64,000 nucleotides of DNA from Bagarius yarrelli (GCA_005784505.1 VCAZ01000116.1:1077007-1141006), one strand, 5' to 3'. Positions 36,217-47,724 are shown, counted from the first letter of the stretch. The notes: generated by a model from the letters alone, not told the origin. Translations and numbers: made by a program.

Positions 36217-36600
36217 ATACGGTTGGTTAGGATGCAAATGCAGTTTTATAGATTAAAAGAAAAAGAAAGAAAAGCCAAACAAAACCGAAGAACATATTAA
36301 AAAATGCAAGAAACTAATTTAACATAACTTTACCTGACGTAACTTTGGCCATGAACATGAGAACAAGCAACGAAGCAAAACCAAAACACAAATACACAAA
36401 CTTACTGGGGGAAACAATCAACTAAACAAGAAACACCAGAACAATCAACCAATGACAAGACAGAGAGGATCACATGACAAGACAGACAATATACTGTAAA
36501 CATGGAGCACATGGTCTACAACATTGGGGCAGTAAGTCTTACAGTTTCCCCCTGGTGGCCCAGCAGAGCAAAACACCCGGCAAACCTGACAAAGTTCTGA

Positions 36601-36602
<2 letters not shown>
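36213..36602 (-). mobile_element. TGTCA...TGACA dispersed element, copy 1
   Basis: It is bounded by TGTCA and TGACA. On the minus strand it shares CATGTGCTCCATGTT, TTGTCATGTGAT, TTTCCCCC and ATAAAACTGCATTTGCATCC-like blocks with the element at 38157-38853. It could be a solo LTR (TG...CA ends and an ATAAAA signal near the end) or a nonautonomous transposon. It is inserted inside a (GT)n tract. Confidence 0.6.
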
Positions 36603-36637
<35 letters not shown>

Positions 36638-36645
36638 TGTGTGTT
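36603..36645 (+). repeat. (GT)n microsatellite, right half
   Basis: GT run that continues the tract interrupted at 36213. Confidence 0.9.
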
Positions 36646-36649
36646 TTAA

Positions 36650-36835
36650 TGTGGTAGCAAAGCGTCCTTATCCAGAGCGACTAACATTTATCTCTTTCAT
36701 ATGACTAGGAAATCGGGGGTTAACAGCCTTGCTCAGGGGCCCACAGTGGTGGTAACAAAGGTGGTGCTGAGAATCGAACCCAGATCTTTTAATTAGCAGT
36801 CGAACACCTTAGCCACAGCGCTACCACATCCTTTT
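36650..36835 (-). mobile_element. tRNA-derived SINE
   Basis: Near full-length minus-strand copy: tail at 36660-36700, body (GTTAACAGCCTTGCTCAGGG) and head at 36770-36830. Confidence 0.75.
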
Positions 36836-36913
36836 AAAATAGTTGAAATATCATTTCAATAATCATATCCTTAAAAACAGCACATTTATATTAAATATAT
36901 AGCAAGGCCTGTC

Positions 36914-36917
<4 letters not shown>

Positions 36918-37008
<91 letters not shown>
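36918..37008 (+). repeat. (AT)n-(GA)n microsatellite
   Basis: About 50 bp of pure TA followed by about 35 bp of GA. Confidence 0.9.
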
Positions 37009-37009
<1 letters not shown>

Positions 37010-37269
37010 CTTTGTATAGATCAATTAGATTCGGTCGATCTAATAGGTTGGACTGCTGATCGAATCGGATTTTAATCTGTCCACTCAGCTCGTTCGGATT
37101 CTTACACTCGCACTCTGTCACTGTAACAAGATAATCAATAGTCTTCATTTCACCTTTCAGTGGTTTTAATGCAATGGCGACTTGCTGTATTATTGATCAT
37201 TTTGTTATTCATTATAATGATCTCTCATGTCTTTCAAACCTCACACCCGACTGAGCAAACACTCTGCAA

Positions 37270-37990
37270 CGTTCTGTTTTTCACACTCTTTCTTTACTAC
37301 AGGGCAATTTTACCCAGAAGTGCACTGTATCGAGTGTTCTGCGAGTGTCCCTGGACACCTCATTAAATTAGATACAGTCAATTTCACATTTCAGCATATT
37401 AGAATCCAGTGCGTGGTCAGACTGTCGTTCCTGGACTGCTGGGCTTTTATTTTTTTCTTTTAGGACTTCCTATTCAGTTGCCATTTAGGACAACTTCTTT
37501 CCTCAAGCCATCAGGCTGCTTAACACTCAAAACACAAATAGATGTTTACAGCAACATGGAAACACAAAAATACATTTTTGTTAAGCTCGGTCACTTTAAA
37601 TGCTGATTGCACAATAATCTTTTGCTGTTTGTTTACTTGCACCTTTTTATAATCTGGTCGGTGCTATTTCACTGAATGTTTTGTACAGCGTTATGTTTTG
37701 CTCTGTTGTCTGTTTTTGCACCGTCTGGTTTAATGTTTGTATTGTTTATTGCCACGGTGTGTTTTGCACCGTTGCACCAGGTTGCACACATGCACTTTAT
37801 GTTGCGGAGACATAAATTTATTCTTAGTCTTTAGCTTTGTGTTGTTCTGTTAAGAGGCTCTTTGTTGTTTGTTGTTTTGTGTAATTCTGTGTTGTTTTGT
37901 GTAGCACCAGGGGGTCCTGGAGAAACGTTGTTGCATTTCACTGTGTACTTGAAGAAGCTTCTTGAAGTTGAACTTGAAGGATGTGCCATC
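37270..37990 (+). mobile_element. Degenerate LINE 3' end (L2/CR1-like)
   Basis: The short frame around 37490-37530 reads FRTTSFLKPSGCL, like the C-terminus of L2-type reverse transcriptase ORFs. It is followed by a T- and G-rich untranslated tail with TGCACTTTATG and TTGCATTTCACTG motifs typical of fish LINE 3' ends. It is strongly decayed. Confidence 0.4.
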
Positions 37991-38156
37991 ACCGTTTCCT
38001 GGGTTTCGTATGTTAGTTTATATGACGGTGTGTGTTTTCCTCGTTCCTCATCATCACTTTCACCTTCTTTTGGTTCTTTTTTTCAATTAGTTTTAAGCTC
38101 TATGGGGTTTTTTTGTTACTTTTTATGGACTGATATACTACATAAATGATACTACT

Positions 38157-38853
38157 TGTCAGGATTCGGTCAGGACCTGCCAGGCCACCAGAGGGCAACA
38201 GAGAAACTTAATGTATTTACATTTACATCTACAGCATTTGGCAGATGTTCCTATCCAGAGCGACTTTTTTATCTCTTTTTTTTATACAACTGAGCAATTA
38301 GGGGTTGAGGGCCTTGCTCAGGGGCCCACTGTGGTGGCTTGGTGGTGCTGGGAAACAAACCCTGGCCTTTCTTCTATTATTCCAACACTTTAACCATTAA
38401 GCCACCACTTCCCTATATGTGTTTATGTTCTAGTCCATGTGCTCAATGTTCATGTCTTGTCATGTGATTCTCCTGTCCATGTGTCATGTCTTTATTGGTT
38501 TATTTTGGTCATGTGTTCCTTATTGTGTTCAGGTGAGTCTCGCTTAGTTGAGTGTTTCCCCCTATTAGGTTGTGTATTTATACCTCTGTGTTTTAGACTG
38601 TCTTTGTGCTGATTTGTTGTGTGTCATGGTCAATAGCCTTCAGGTCTTCAGGTTCGGGTTTGGGTTCAGGTTCGGGTTTAGGTTCAGGTTTATGTTTATG
38701 TTCAGTCAGGTCAGGGTGTGTTAAGTTTAGTTTTATGCTTTTGTGGGGTTTTTTTTGTTTTTTTGTTGAAACAAAAGTTCTTTGTTTGTTTGTTTGTTTA
38801 TCTTGTTAATAAAACTATGTTTGCATCCAAACCCCCACCTACGACTTGTGACA
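38157..38853 (+). mobile_element. TGTCA...TGACA dispersed element, copy 2, split by a SINE
   Basis: It starts TGTCAGGATTCGGTCAGG and ends CTACGACTTGTGACA, with AATAAAACTATGTTTGCATCC near the end. It is interrupted by a minus-strand SINE at 38214-38416 and contains a GGTTYR hexamer expansion at about 38640-38700. It is in the opposite orientation to copy 1, about 1.6 kb away. Confidence 0.6.
38214..38416 (-). mobile_element. SINE inserted in the TGTCA element
   Basis: Full-length minus-strand copy. The outer element's sequence continues on both sides, so the SINE is the younger insertion. Confidence 0.7.
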
Positions 38854-39239
38854 TTTGGGTTATACTGACGAAACTACAGACGAGTTAAAGTCTGCTCTAT
38901 ACTTGGTACTAATACTTGAAGTAGACTTGTTTTAGACGAAATCTATTTATATATAAGTATATTAGTATATTATAATAGTATATTATAAGTATATTTATAT
39001 TTAAAAAACGAAGTATATTTATCATAGTTATCATTTATATTCACATTTACGCTATTTGGAAACACCTCGTCATCCAGTTATTTATATCGACTATGCATTC
39101 TGTGCGTTTATATAAATTGGTTTGTTTCACTGAGCTGTGAAAATAATGTAGAGCTGAGTTTCATCAGCAAAACAATCAAAGCTAACATCTCCTAACAGTC
39201 CTGCTAACACCACTCGGTATAAACGCTAGAGTCCGTAAA

Positions 39240-39380
39240 ACAATGTCTGAAATACTCACATCAGTCTGTCTGGCACCAACAAACATCCCATCATTAAAGT
39301 CACCGAAGCTCTTGACCCGCATCTGCATGATTTGCTGCATTGTCCTGCTGCCACATGATCACTGATTAGGTAATTACATC
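39240..39380 (+). repeat. Dispersed fish repeat fragment
   Basis: It contains TCTGAAATACTCACATCAGTC, TGTCTGGCACCAACAAACAT and CTGCTGCCACATGATCACTG, close to a repeat very widespread in fish genomes. I cannot name the family. Confidence 0.45.
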
Positions 39381-39467
39381 AATAATCAGGGATTCATGTG
39401 TCCCTATAAAACGTGCTAATTAGCATTTATTAAATCCTTATTAGGCTGTCAATCATGATAATGGGAA

Positions 39468-39645
39468 TATTTTACATTTACAGCATTTGGCAGAAGTCCT
39501 CATCCAGACCGACTTACATTTATCTCCTTTATACAATTGAGCAATTAGGGGTTACAGGCCTTTGCTTAGGGGCCCAACAGTGGTGACTTGGTGGAGCTGG
39601 GAATCAAACCCACAATCTTCCAATTAGCAGTCCAACAAAAATGCG
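39468..39645 (-). mobile_element. tRNA-derived SINE
   Basis: Minus-strand copy with tail, body and head, truncated near the head end. Confidence 0.7.
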
Positions 39646-39837
39646 CTACTACTACATTTTAAATGTAATGACTGACAGGATGTCCAGCATGTGTGTAGAA
39701 CCAACCTAATACCTCGCCTAGGATTACTAGGACCCATCACTATAACGCGGCGGGGTGTATAAACAAAGGTAGACTTACAAGATGGTGTATTGAGGAACAA
39801 CATGTCCATGTGTCAAATATCCATTTCAAATCTTTTC

Positions 39838-40165
39838 TTTCGTTGGACTGCTGATTGGAAGATTATGGGTTCCCCTGCTAGCACCACCAAGCTGCTACTG
39901 CTGGGCCCCTGAGCAAGAACCTTAACCCAAGGGTACCACTAGAGGGGATTAGGACAATTCTAACGGTCCACACACTTTGCGGGCTCCCAGAAACCTGTTT
40001 TATTGGTAGTAACAGTGTGGACTGGTTGTAGTAGAGAGCCCAAGCTCATATTCTTTCCTGAGCCCAGCGTTGCTACCGGCGCCCCCTGTCTTAACCCTCA
40101 ACTGCTCGATATCAGAAAACTGTAAGTCGCACTGGATAAGGCCGTCTTGCCAATGCTATTATTTT
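39838..40165 (+). mobile_element. SINE interrupted by a ~150-bp insertion
   Basis: The head and first half of the body (GAGCAAGAACCTTAACCC) end at about 39928. The rest (TTAACCCTCAACTGCTCG and the tail) resumes at about 40091. TTAACCC is present on both sides, consistent with a target duplication. The insert starts AAGGGTACCACTAGAGGGG. Confidence 0.6.
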
Positions 40166-40311
40166 AGTAAATAGTATTAAATAATTTATGCTTTATTTAC
40201 ATTAATGACTTATTATCCTTGTAAAAACCATTATAAGGTTTAATAATGAGAAAAAAATCTTTTTTTGTGGTGTGATATGTAATAGTAACGTCTCTCTTTC
40301 CTCTTCAGTGG

Positions 40312-40682
40312 CTTCAGGGGCAGTGGTGGCTTAAATAGTTAAGGTTGCTGAGCTGCTGATCTAAAGACCAGGAAGACCTGGGTTTGAGCCCCACCACCAC
40401 CGCCAGCTGTTGATCTGAAGATCAGAAACACCTGGGTTCAAGCCTCACCACCGCCAGCTGTTATTGTGAAGACCAGAAACACCTGGGTTTGAGCCCCACC
40501 ACCGGCAAGCCAACCACTGTTGGGTCCTTGAGCAAGACCCTTAACCCTTCCTGCTCCAGGGGCGCTGTATCATAGCTGACCCTGCCCTCTGACCACCAAT
40601 TTACTAAGACGGGATATGCGAAAAATGAGTTTCACTGTGCTGTAAAAAAGTATATGTGACAGAATAAAGGCATTTACATCTT
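40312..40682 (+). mobile_element. Second-family SINE with triplicated tRNA-like segment
   Basis: The head segment GCTGTTGATCTGAAGATCAG to CACCACCGCCA, which includes the B-box, occurs three times in tandem (about 40352-40405, 40406-40456 and 40457-40506; unit about 51 bp). It is followed by a normal body and the TTTCACTGTGCTGTAAAAAAG tail. Confidence 0.75.
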
Positions 40683-41133
40683 GGCTGGATAATCACCTGC
40701 ATTCTATACTTTTGTACCCGGAACTCGCTCCACTGCCTGCAATTTTCACAACATGGGAGAAATTACTGACACAGAAGCTCTGACTCGCTTTATAACCGTC
40801 ACTTACGGTTGGGTGAAGAGGAGGAAGAGAAATAAGCGGCTCAGACACACATTAATTACCGACGCACTGCTGTTACACCTTCTGCGCTCGAGCTCTGAGA
40901 AATACAGTTGGTTCAAAAAGTCTTAGAAAGTGTTTACTGACTGACTGTTGACTTTATTTTTATTTCGCTTTGAATATTCATCTATTTTGATAATCATTTG
41001 TGTGATTAATGCATAATTTAAACTCACACTTAGAAAGACAAAAATCCTTAAACATGCATTTTTGCTTAAAATGATTTGATGGAGGGTGCCAATAATTTTA
41101 AACCTTCAGCTTTAGATGAAACATGAAATATTA

Positions 41134-41140
<7 letters not shown>

Positions 41141-41191
<51 letters not shown>

Positions 41192-41192
41192 T
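41141..41192 (+). repeat. (TC)n-(AC)n microsatellite
   Basis: Compound dinucleotide run directly before the telomere-like element. Confidence 0.9.
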
Positions 41193-41199
41193 CTGGTTA

Positions 41200-41440
41200 G
41201 CTATCCTTGTGGGGACTCTCAATAGGTGTACTGGTTTTTATACTGTACAAACTGTAATTTCTATCCACTAATCCTAACCCCCAACCCTAACCTTATCCCC
41301 TAATCCTGACCCTAATCCTAACCCCTAACCCCTAAACCCTAACCCTAACCCTAACCAGAAACTTTCTGCATCGTGTTTGATTTAGAAGAGTCCCCATTAG
41401 AGTGTGTGTACTCAGGTTCAGGTCCCCACCAGGATGTATA
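41200..41440. mobile_element. Short inverted-repeat element with telomere-like core
   Basis: The ends ATCCTTGTGGGGACTC and AGGTCCCCACCAGGATG are imperfect inverted repeats. The interior has (CCCTAA)-like units at about 41265-41356, ending CCCTAACCCTAACCCTAACC. Elements of this layout are common in fish genomes. Confidence 0.6.
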
Positions 41441-41684
41441 AACCCATACACACACACACACACACACACACAGGAGTGGAAAATCACACTTTAAGCAGCA
41501 CAATATTCTCTATCACTCTCTTTTTCTTCACAGTAGGAGGTCTTTTAATTTTCTGATTCAATTCTTGTTTTTATCCTCTCTCACTCATAAGTGCAGGTTT
41601 ACTTGTGTGTGTGTGTGTGTGTTGCTCTTATTGTGCCTTTGCTCTCACTGGGTGCCTTTGCTCTATTTTTCTTTTAATGGGTGC

Positions 41685-42019
<335 letters not shown>

Positions 42020-42329
42020 TTTTAGGTTGCCAGATGCTTGTTACGTCATATCAGGACACCTCCAAAGTTGATCAAGTCAAAAATTGCCCACTCTTCCTGA
42101 ATGTTCTCTGTAATGTGTACCGTGTTCTGCGTATGTTAGTGTGTTGCCATGACGACAAGCATAAATACCCCCCTGGACTCGGTACCCAAGAGTTTCTCGC
42201 CGTTTCCGCAGAAAATAGAATTAAAGAAGACGAATGATGATGAATTCGTTCGATCAGCAGCTCTAATGAAGAGACAGCAGTGTATATCACAGTGCTCCTA
42301 GGAACGATAACTCTAGTTTATGATCATAG

Positions 42330-42419
42330 AGGAAGAGAGAAAGAGAGGGAGTGTATGATAAAGGGAGAGAGAGAGTGTGTGATAGAGGTAGGGAGAAAGA
42401 ATGAGAGAGAGAGAGAGTG

Positions 42420-42455
<36 letters not shown>

Positions 42456-42497
42456 CAAGAGAGCATGATAGAGAGTGTGATATAGAGATAGTGTGTG

Positions 42498-42536
<39 letters not shown>

Positions 42537-42537
42537 G
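42330..42537 (+). repeat. (GA)n purine tract
   Basis: About 200 bp of GA-rich repeat with GTGTGATA interruptions. It has inverted complementarity to the (TC)n tract about 330 bp to the left. Confidence 0.9.
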
Positions 42538-42929
42538 CAGTTCTGTATGGTGCTCTCTCTGTTCAGCTTTACATTTTCTCCCACTTTCATAAAACTCTCT
42601 GTCTTAAATCATTATTTCTCATGTTTCTCACACTCTTTCTCAAACAGTGTCTCTATAATTCTCTAGTTTTTCCCTTCTTTCTTTGTCTCACTTTACTTTT
42701 ACCTTTTTTCTTACTTACTTTCTCACTTTATTATTCCCTCTATCAACAATTTACAATTACCTGTTCTCTTTTTCTCTAATAACTTTCTTTATATCCTTCA
42801 TAATTCTTACAACCCTCTTTCTCTCTCTTTTTTATTCTCTCTCTCTTATTCATGTTCTCCTTCTCTCTCTCTCTCTCTCTCTTATTTTTTCCTTTTCTTT
42901 CCGGTTATAAGTGCTAATTACAGCCCTTC

Positions 42930-43180
42930 TCTCCATTTTCGCTTAGGAAAATTAAAGAATGTATGGATGGCATGGTGTGAAGTCTGCTCATTTCATCTCT
43001 TTTTGACATAAAAGCCACGACCCCACCAGGTCAGACTCATTTCCATTATACGGCCATGAAAAGAACCGGCCGGGTGATGCGATTTTCTTGTCACGGTATT
43101 AATTTTTTAACCTACAGGAGCCGCCTGTCGCTTTTAGCCCAGAAATATTATTGTAGATTCATTTACAGGTTAGTCATATC
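42930..43180. promoter_or_regulatory. Candidate conserved noncoding element
   Basis: This is a block of balanced, non-repetitive sequence (for example TTCCATTATACGGCCATG) between a CT-rich tract and a SINE. No ORF runs through it. Its role is unknown. Confidence 0.18.
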
Positions 43181-43189
43181 ATATTCTAT

Positions 43190-43300
43190 AGCAGGGGCCC
43201 CCAAACTTTTTTTTAATTTTCTGTGAGGGCCACATCATCGGTCTGTAACAGCAAAGAGTGACTCCTGGTATTATTGCTAAGATTATCTAATGATTATATA
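43190..43300 (+). mobile_element. hAT-like element, one end
   Basis: It begins CAGGGGCCCCCAAACTTTTT followed by CTGTGAGGGCCACAT, the usual start of a widespread hAT family. The other end is missing and a SINE follows. Confidence 0.5.
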
Positions 43301-43302
43301 AT

Positions 43303-43484
43303 CTGGGGGAAGTGGTAGCCCAGTAGTTAAGGTGTTGGACTGCTAATTGAAAGATCTGGGTTCGATTCCCAGCACCACCAAGTTCCCACTGCTGGGCCCC
43401 TAAGCAAGGCCCTTAACCCCAAAATGATTAGTTGTAAAAAAGAGATAAATGTTGCTCTGGAGGAGGCCAAATGCTGTAAATGTA
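43303..43484 (+). mobile_element. tRNA-derived SINE
   Basis: A full head and body; the tail is shortened (TTGCTCTGGAGGAGGCCAAA). Confidence 0.75.
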
Positions 43485-43883
43485 CAGTGGTACCTTGACT
43501 TACGAGTGTCCAATCTAACGCATTTTTCGAGATACGATTCGTCTCAGGAGATTTTTTGCTTTGAGTTCGAGCTGCTACAGATGCCCAACTGCTAGTTAGC
43601 GTAGCGAACGCCACAGTGAACGCCATACCATCCGTCCAGCATCCCGTGTCTCACTCGATAGCTAGTCATACATGCGCATTAGCAAGTGGAGTCGTCTGAT
43701 CTCCAAGGTAAACGCTGTACATTATACTTAATAAAAAAAAGAAGTTTATTCCAGTATATCCTATTCTATTGTTTTTTTAATACAATGTTCATTATTTATA
43801 AGTTTATTTTTCTTATTTAAAAACATGTAACAAAAAAATTATGGCGTTTTTTTGGGGACCCGAAACGGAATAATGGACCCCTG
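43485..43883. mobile_element. hAT-like nonautonomous element
   Basis: It starts CAGTGGTACCTTGACTTACG. The reverse complement of its end, CAGGGGTCCATTATTCCG, matches the start imperfectly (9 of the first 12). It is about 400 bp and has no ORF. It abuts the SINE tail directly. Confidence 0.5.
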
Positions 43884-43970
43884 TATTAATTTTCAGATCA
43901 GCAACATCAGCACCTTAACCATTTGAGCCACCACTGCCCCACCAAATTAATATGCATGAATTTATCCAAA

Positions 43971-44078
43971 AATCTACATTTACATTTACAGCATTTGGTA
44001 GACGTCCTTATCCAGAGCGACTTACATTTATCTCCTTTATACTGAGCAATTGGAGGTTAAGGGCCTTGCTCAGGGGTT
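43971..44078 (-). mobile_element. SINE tail and body fragment
   Basis: Minus-strand tail (TCGCTCTGGATAAGGACGTC) and body; the tRNA-like head is absent. Confidence 0.7.
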
Positions 44079-44714
44079 CTTTGTGTCGTGGTTATAAAAA
44101 AAACCTTCATAAATATCAGAAAAATATCGATAAATCTATATTTATGATATTTAAAGTGATTTATCGGTCAATCTTTAATAAATTAATGAATATATTAGTT
44201 TTGTGTTCACTTTCTCACTGCCATCGGTACCACTTGGTAAAAATGATGACTGGCACAATTTCTTATGAGCTTCGAGTTGATTTCCATCCCACACTCGGAT
44301 GAGTCATCAGCCTTCGCAGAGTGAAAGATAATTAAGGACGTCTTCATCTTTCGATATGGCACGCAAAAGGCTCTTTCATTTAATTTGCTCTCTTGTCTAG
44401 CGTGTAGTCATTATTTTAGTTACGAGTCATGAGTTTTCTTATTTAAATACCGTTAAATGCATCTTCCAGCTTCTGCTATTGGAGTTTAACCTGCCGGCTT
44501 CTTTACACAGCTCTGTACACTGCAACACCTTCTTATCCAGTCAAGAGTTACAATCTTATTTCTAGCCAAAATATCTTATTGATCTTGTTTTGAGAATAAA
44601 ATACTACGCAAGAGCAGATTGTGTAAGATTATGATGACTGTTTTAGGATTATTTATCTTTTTTTTCCTTACCTAGTAAAGCATAAAGTTAGTCATTTACC
44701 TGCATATTGAGCAC

Positions 44715-45297
44715 TGTAGCACTGTCTGTGTCTCTTTCCCAGTCTCCAGCACTGTCTGTGTCTCTTTCCCAGTCTCCAGCACTGTCTGTGTCTCTTTCCC
44801 AGTCTCCAGCACTGTCTGTGTCTCTTTCTCTCAAGCACCGTCTGTGTCTCTTTCCCCGTCCCAGCACCGTCTGTGTCTCTTTCCCAGTCTCCAGCACTGT
44901 CTGTGTCTCTTTCCCAGTCTCCAGCACCGTCTGTGTCTCTTTCCCAGTCTCCAGCACTGTCTGTGTCTCTTTCCCAGTCTCCAGCACTGTCTGTGTCTCC
45001 CCCCCCTCGCGATCACTGTCCTGGTTTCCCCCCACCCCTCTCTAGCAGCACTGTCTGTGTCTCTCCCCCATCCCTCTCCAGCACTGTCTGTGTCTCCCCC
45101 ACCCCTCTCCAGCACTGGCTGTGTCCCACCCACCCCTCTCTTCTCCGTGCCCACTCCAGCACTGTCTGTGTCTCCCCCACCCCTCTCCAGCACTGTCTGT
45201 GTCCCCCCCACCCCTCTCCAGCACTGCTGTGTCTCCCCCACCCCTCTCAGACTGTCTGTGTCTCCCCCACCCCTCTCCAGCACTGTTGTGTTTCCTG
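44715..45297 (+). repeat. 30-31 bp minisatellite in two sub-arrays
   Basis: The unit CCAGCACTGTCTGTGTCTC is followed by either TTTCCCAGTCT (44715-44995, about ten copies, 30 bp) or CCCCACCCCTCT (45050-45297, about eight copies, 30-31 bp). The QSPALSVSLS-type open frames are repeat artefacts. Confidence 0.95.
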
Positions 45298-45299
45298 TC

Positions 45300-45480
45300 T
45301 GTACTTGGTTGTGGTGTGTCTCATTTTGGGTAGTTACTGTACTGATAATTTACTCCACGTGTTTGTACACTATTTGTCCACCCCCCTCTTTTTTCTGTCC
45401 TCTCTCATCCTTCTTTTAAAGTTCTTAAAGTTCTGCAGTGCAAAAAAATTTCACTACGATGTACTGTATATATAATAATA
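45300..45480 (+). repeat. Possible LINE 3' tail
   Basis: TGCAAAAAAATTTCACTACG and ATGTACTGTATATA resemble the ends of fish LINE elements. An (AT)n and (GA)n microsatellite follows to 45535. No reverse transcriptase remains. Confidence 0.3.
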
Positions 45481-45879
45481 TATATATATATATATTAGAG
45501 AGAGATAGAAGAGAGAGAGAGAGAGAGAGAAAGAGATTAAAAAAAAATAAAATACAAAACACAATCTCTTAGCCTCAGATGCCACGCCCACCACCTCTAC
45601 CAGGATGACTCCGCCTACATCCAGAGACAGAAAATCTATTAAATGAAAGTGTGTTTGATGGTCATCACAGCATTCAGCTACAGAAAGTGTTGTGATGATT
45701 GAATAAAAAGTCTAACAAACAGCTTTTGTTGTTTTTTACTTAAATTTGTCACTTTTTGAAACCACTGATCTGCAAAATCCAAAATCAGACCATCCACATA
45801 AGAAGCCGACTGGATTTATTAAAAGATAAACAAATTATGACTTTAGGGAAGATTTTAAGGAGATATTAAAAGAGATGAA

Positions 45880-46130
45880 TTAATTAACTTGAAGCATTCG
45901 ACTGGGTGTAAGAGCCGAGGTTGTGACTGCTGATCTTACATCAAAACGACTCTTTGATTACGATAAAATGAACATCGAGTGCTTTTTGGATAATTTCCCA
46001 CTTTTACCTTACAGCACCAGATGGCTGGGGTAATTATAATTATAACACCTAATTATGTTATTATAAATCATTAGGCATTTTGCAACAGAACCACCTGTTT
46101 CAGCCGAAATTAAAAATTCCTGAGGTTATG
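45880..46130. promoter_or_regulatory. Candidate conserved noncoding element
   Basis: Non-repetitive block with an E-box (CAGATGG), several TAATTA/ATTAGG cores and GTAATTATAATTATAAC. It lies within the desert, with no ORF. Confidence 0.2.
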
Positions 46131-46275
46131 TGTTATATCAGTATAGATTTACGGATTTAAGACCTGATCTGAGATCAGATTCAACTATTTATGACTTTAT
46201 TTATTTAATTACTTTGTACTGGTAAAAATTCTATTTTTTAATTGTGCATTAATAATAAATCACCTGATTAATGTA

Positions 46276-46379
46276 AAAATGGATGCGACAAACGAGGACA
46301 TGAAGTGCGTGTGAGTGAAGAGGATGTAGAGAATAGGGTTAGGTGGAGGCAGATGATTCGCTGTGGTGACCCCTAAAAT
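46276..46379 (+). mobile_element. LINE 3' terminal fragment
   Basis: About 100 bp matching the end of the 26.8-kb LINE (ATGGATGCGACAAACGAGG to GCTGTGGTGACCCCTAAAA). It continues directly into (GATA)n. Confidence 0.75.
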
Positions 46380-46381
46380 AA

Positions 46382-46443
<62 letters not shown>
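46380..46443 (+). repeat. (GATA)n microsatellite
   Basis: About 15 pure GATA units that start at the 3' end of the LINE fragment. Confidence 0.95.
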
Positions 46444-46444
<1 letters not shown>

Positions 46445-47387
46445 CTAGATGTTGCTCATTATCTGGTCCACACCTGAGCTGAGGTGAAAAAGCCCTGCCC
46501 ACTTTGTCGTTGAGGAATAGAGATGGTGATTCTGAAATCACACTTAGAGCTTTCACACCAAACATAAAGATACACTACAACCCTATCAGTGTCTGATTTA
46601 GAGCTAACATCAGACTATGTTCCAGATTGGTTCATGAATGCTTGTTCTCGTGCCTCCGCTTCTACTGCTCTCCTCCAGTCCTGATATATATGAGGCAATT
46701 CTAGGATATTCTCATGGTAGCCTTGATTTTTTATATTAAATATATATCGTGTGAGTGGGGGGTTGGTGAATGTGTGTGTGTGTGTGTGTGTTAAGCATCT
46801 AGTCAGTGCTTGTGGCTGACCGGTTTGAAATTGATTTGTCAGAAACAGTAAATGATCTCCTTTTGATGTCTGTCACGTCCCTGAGGATCCCGTGATGGAA
46901 AACAAAATTTACGAGCCAGAATCTAAGAAACATTTTCTCCTCGATTTCAGGTTGGGGGAAATGAGATATGTTTCAGCTCGACATCTGAGAAGCTTAAAGG
47001 CGCATTCGGGCCACATCTGAACCTTTTTATGATGGATAAGAAAGAAAGTAAATAAATCAAGAGAAGTGCACTGTTGGTGAAAGATAGCAAAGCTCTGATA
47101 TGACCATGTGGCCTATCAGGACCTGTAAAGATGTGCTGTGATATCTAACACCATGATGTTAGTCCTGTAAGTTGTGGTCCATGAATCGGACTTAGGTTTG
47201 TCCAGAAATTTCCACAAGTGATCAGTCGGGATATTTGCATGTCAACACTTTGCAGTCTTGTCATGGAATATTTTAAACAGTTCCTGAACACTTTCCACAG
47301 TGTTGCCTTTGCAGATAGTCCCCTACACTTTTCTAGTATTTGGCAGACACCCTTATCCAAAGCAACATTTCTCTTATTTATCTAAGC

Positions 47388-47490
47388 CAGGGGTCACCAA
47401 ATACTAAAGGGTCGGTGTCCTGCAAAGCTCCAAACCTTATCAAACACAACTGTACTCAATAGGCAGGTGTGTTGAGCCAAGTTGGAGTTA
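47388..47490 (+). mobile_element. hAT-like element, one end
   Basis: It contains CAGGGGTCACCAAATAC, then GTCCTGCAAAGCTCC and ATCAAACACAACTG, a layout known from short fish hAT elements. The far end is lost. Confidence 0.5.
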
Positions 47491-47724
47491 AACTGTGCCA
47501 GTCACTGACCCTCCAAGTGAGAGTTTGTATCTTGATCTATATGTCTTCCCATAGATCAACTACCACTTCCCATAGAGCATTCTAGAGCCATTAAAATAGA
47601 ATGGTTAAACGAGGCTACCTTCTTTGGCTTATGATTCATGGTCCAGATCCAATGCCCATCAGCATGGTCCCTCTGAAGGTCCTCTGTGGAAATAGATCAA
47701 ACTGGAAAACCATCACTTTACGGC

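Noticed and set aside
41265..41360. Chromosome-fusion telomere remnant
   Set aside because: The CCCTAA units sit inside an inverted-repeat element type that is dispersed in fish genomes.
44688..45475. 150-200 aa repetitive ORFs on both strands
   Set aside because: All frames of a 30-bp minisatellite stay open because the unit length is a multiple of three. There are no other coding signs.
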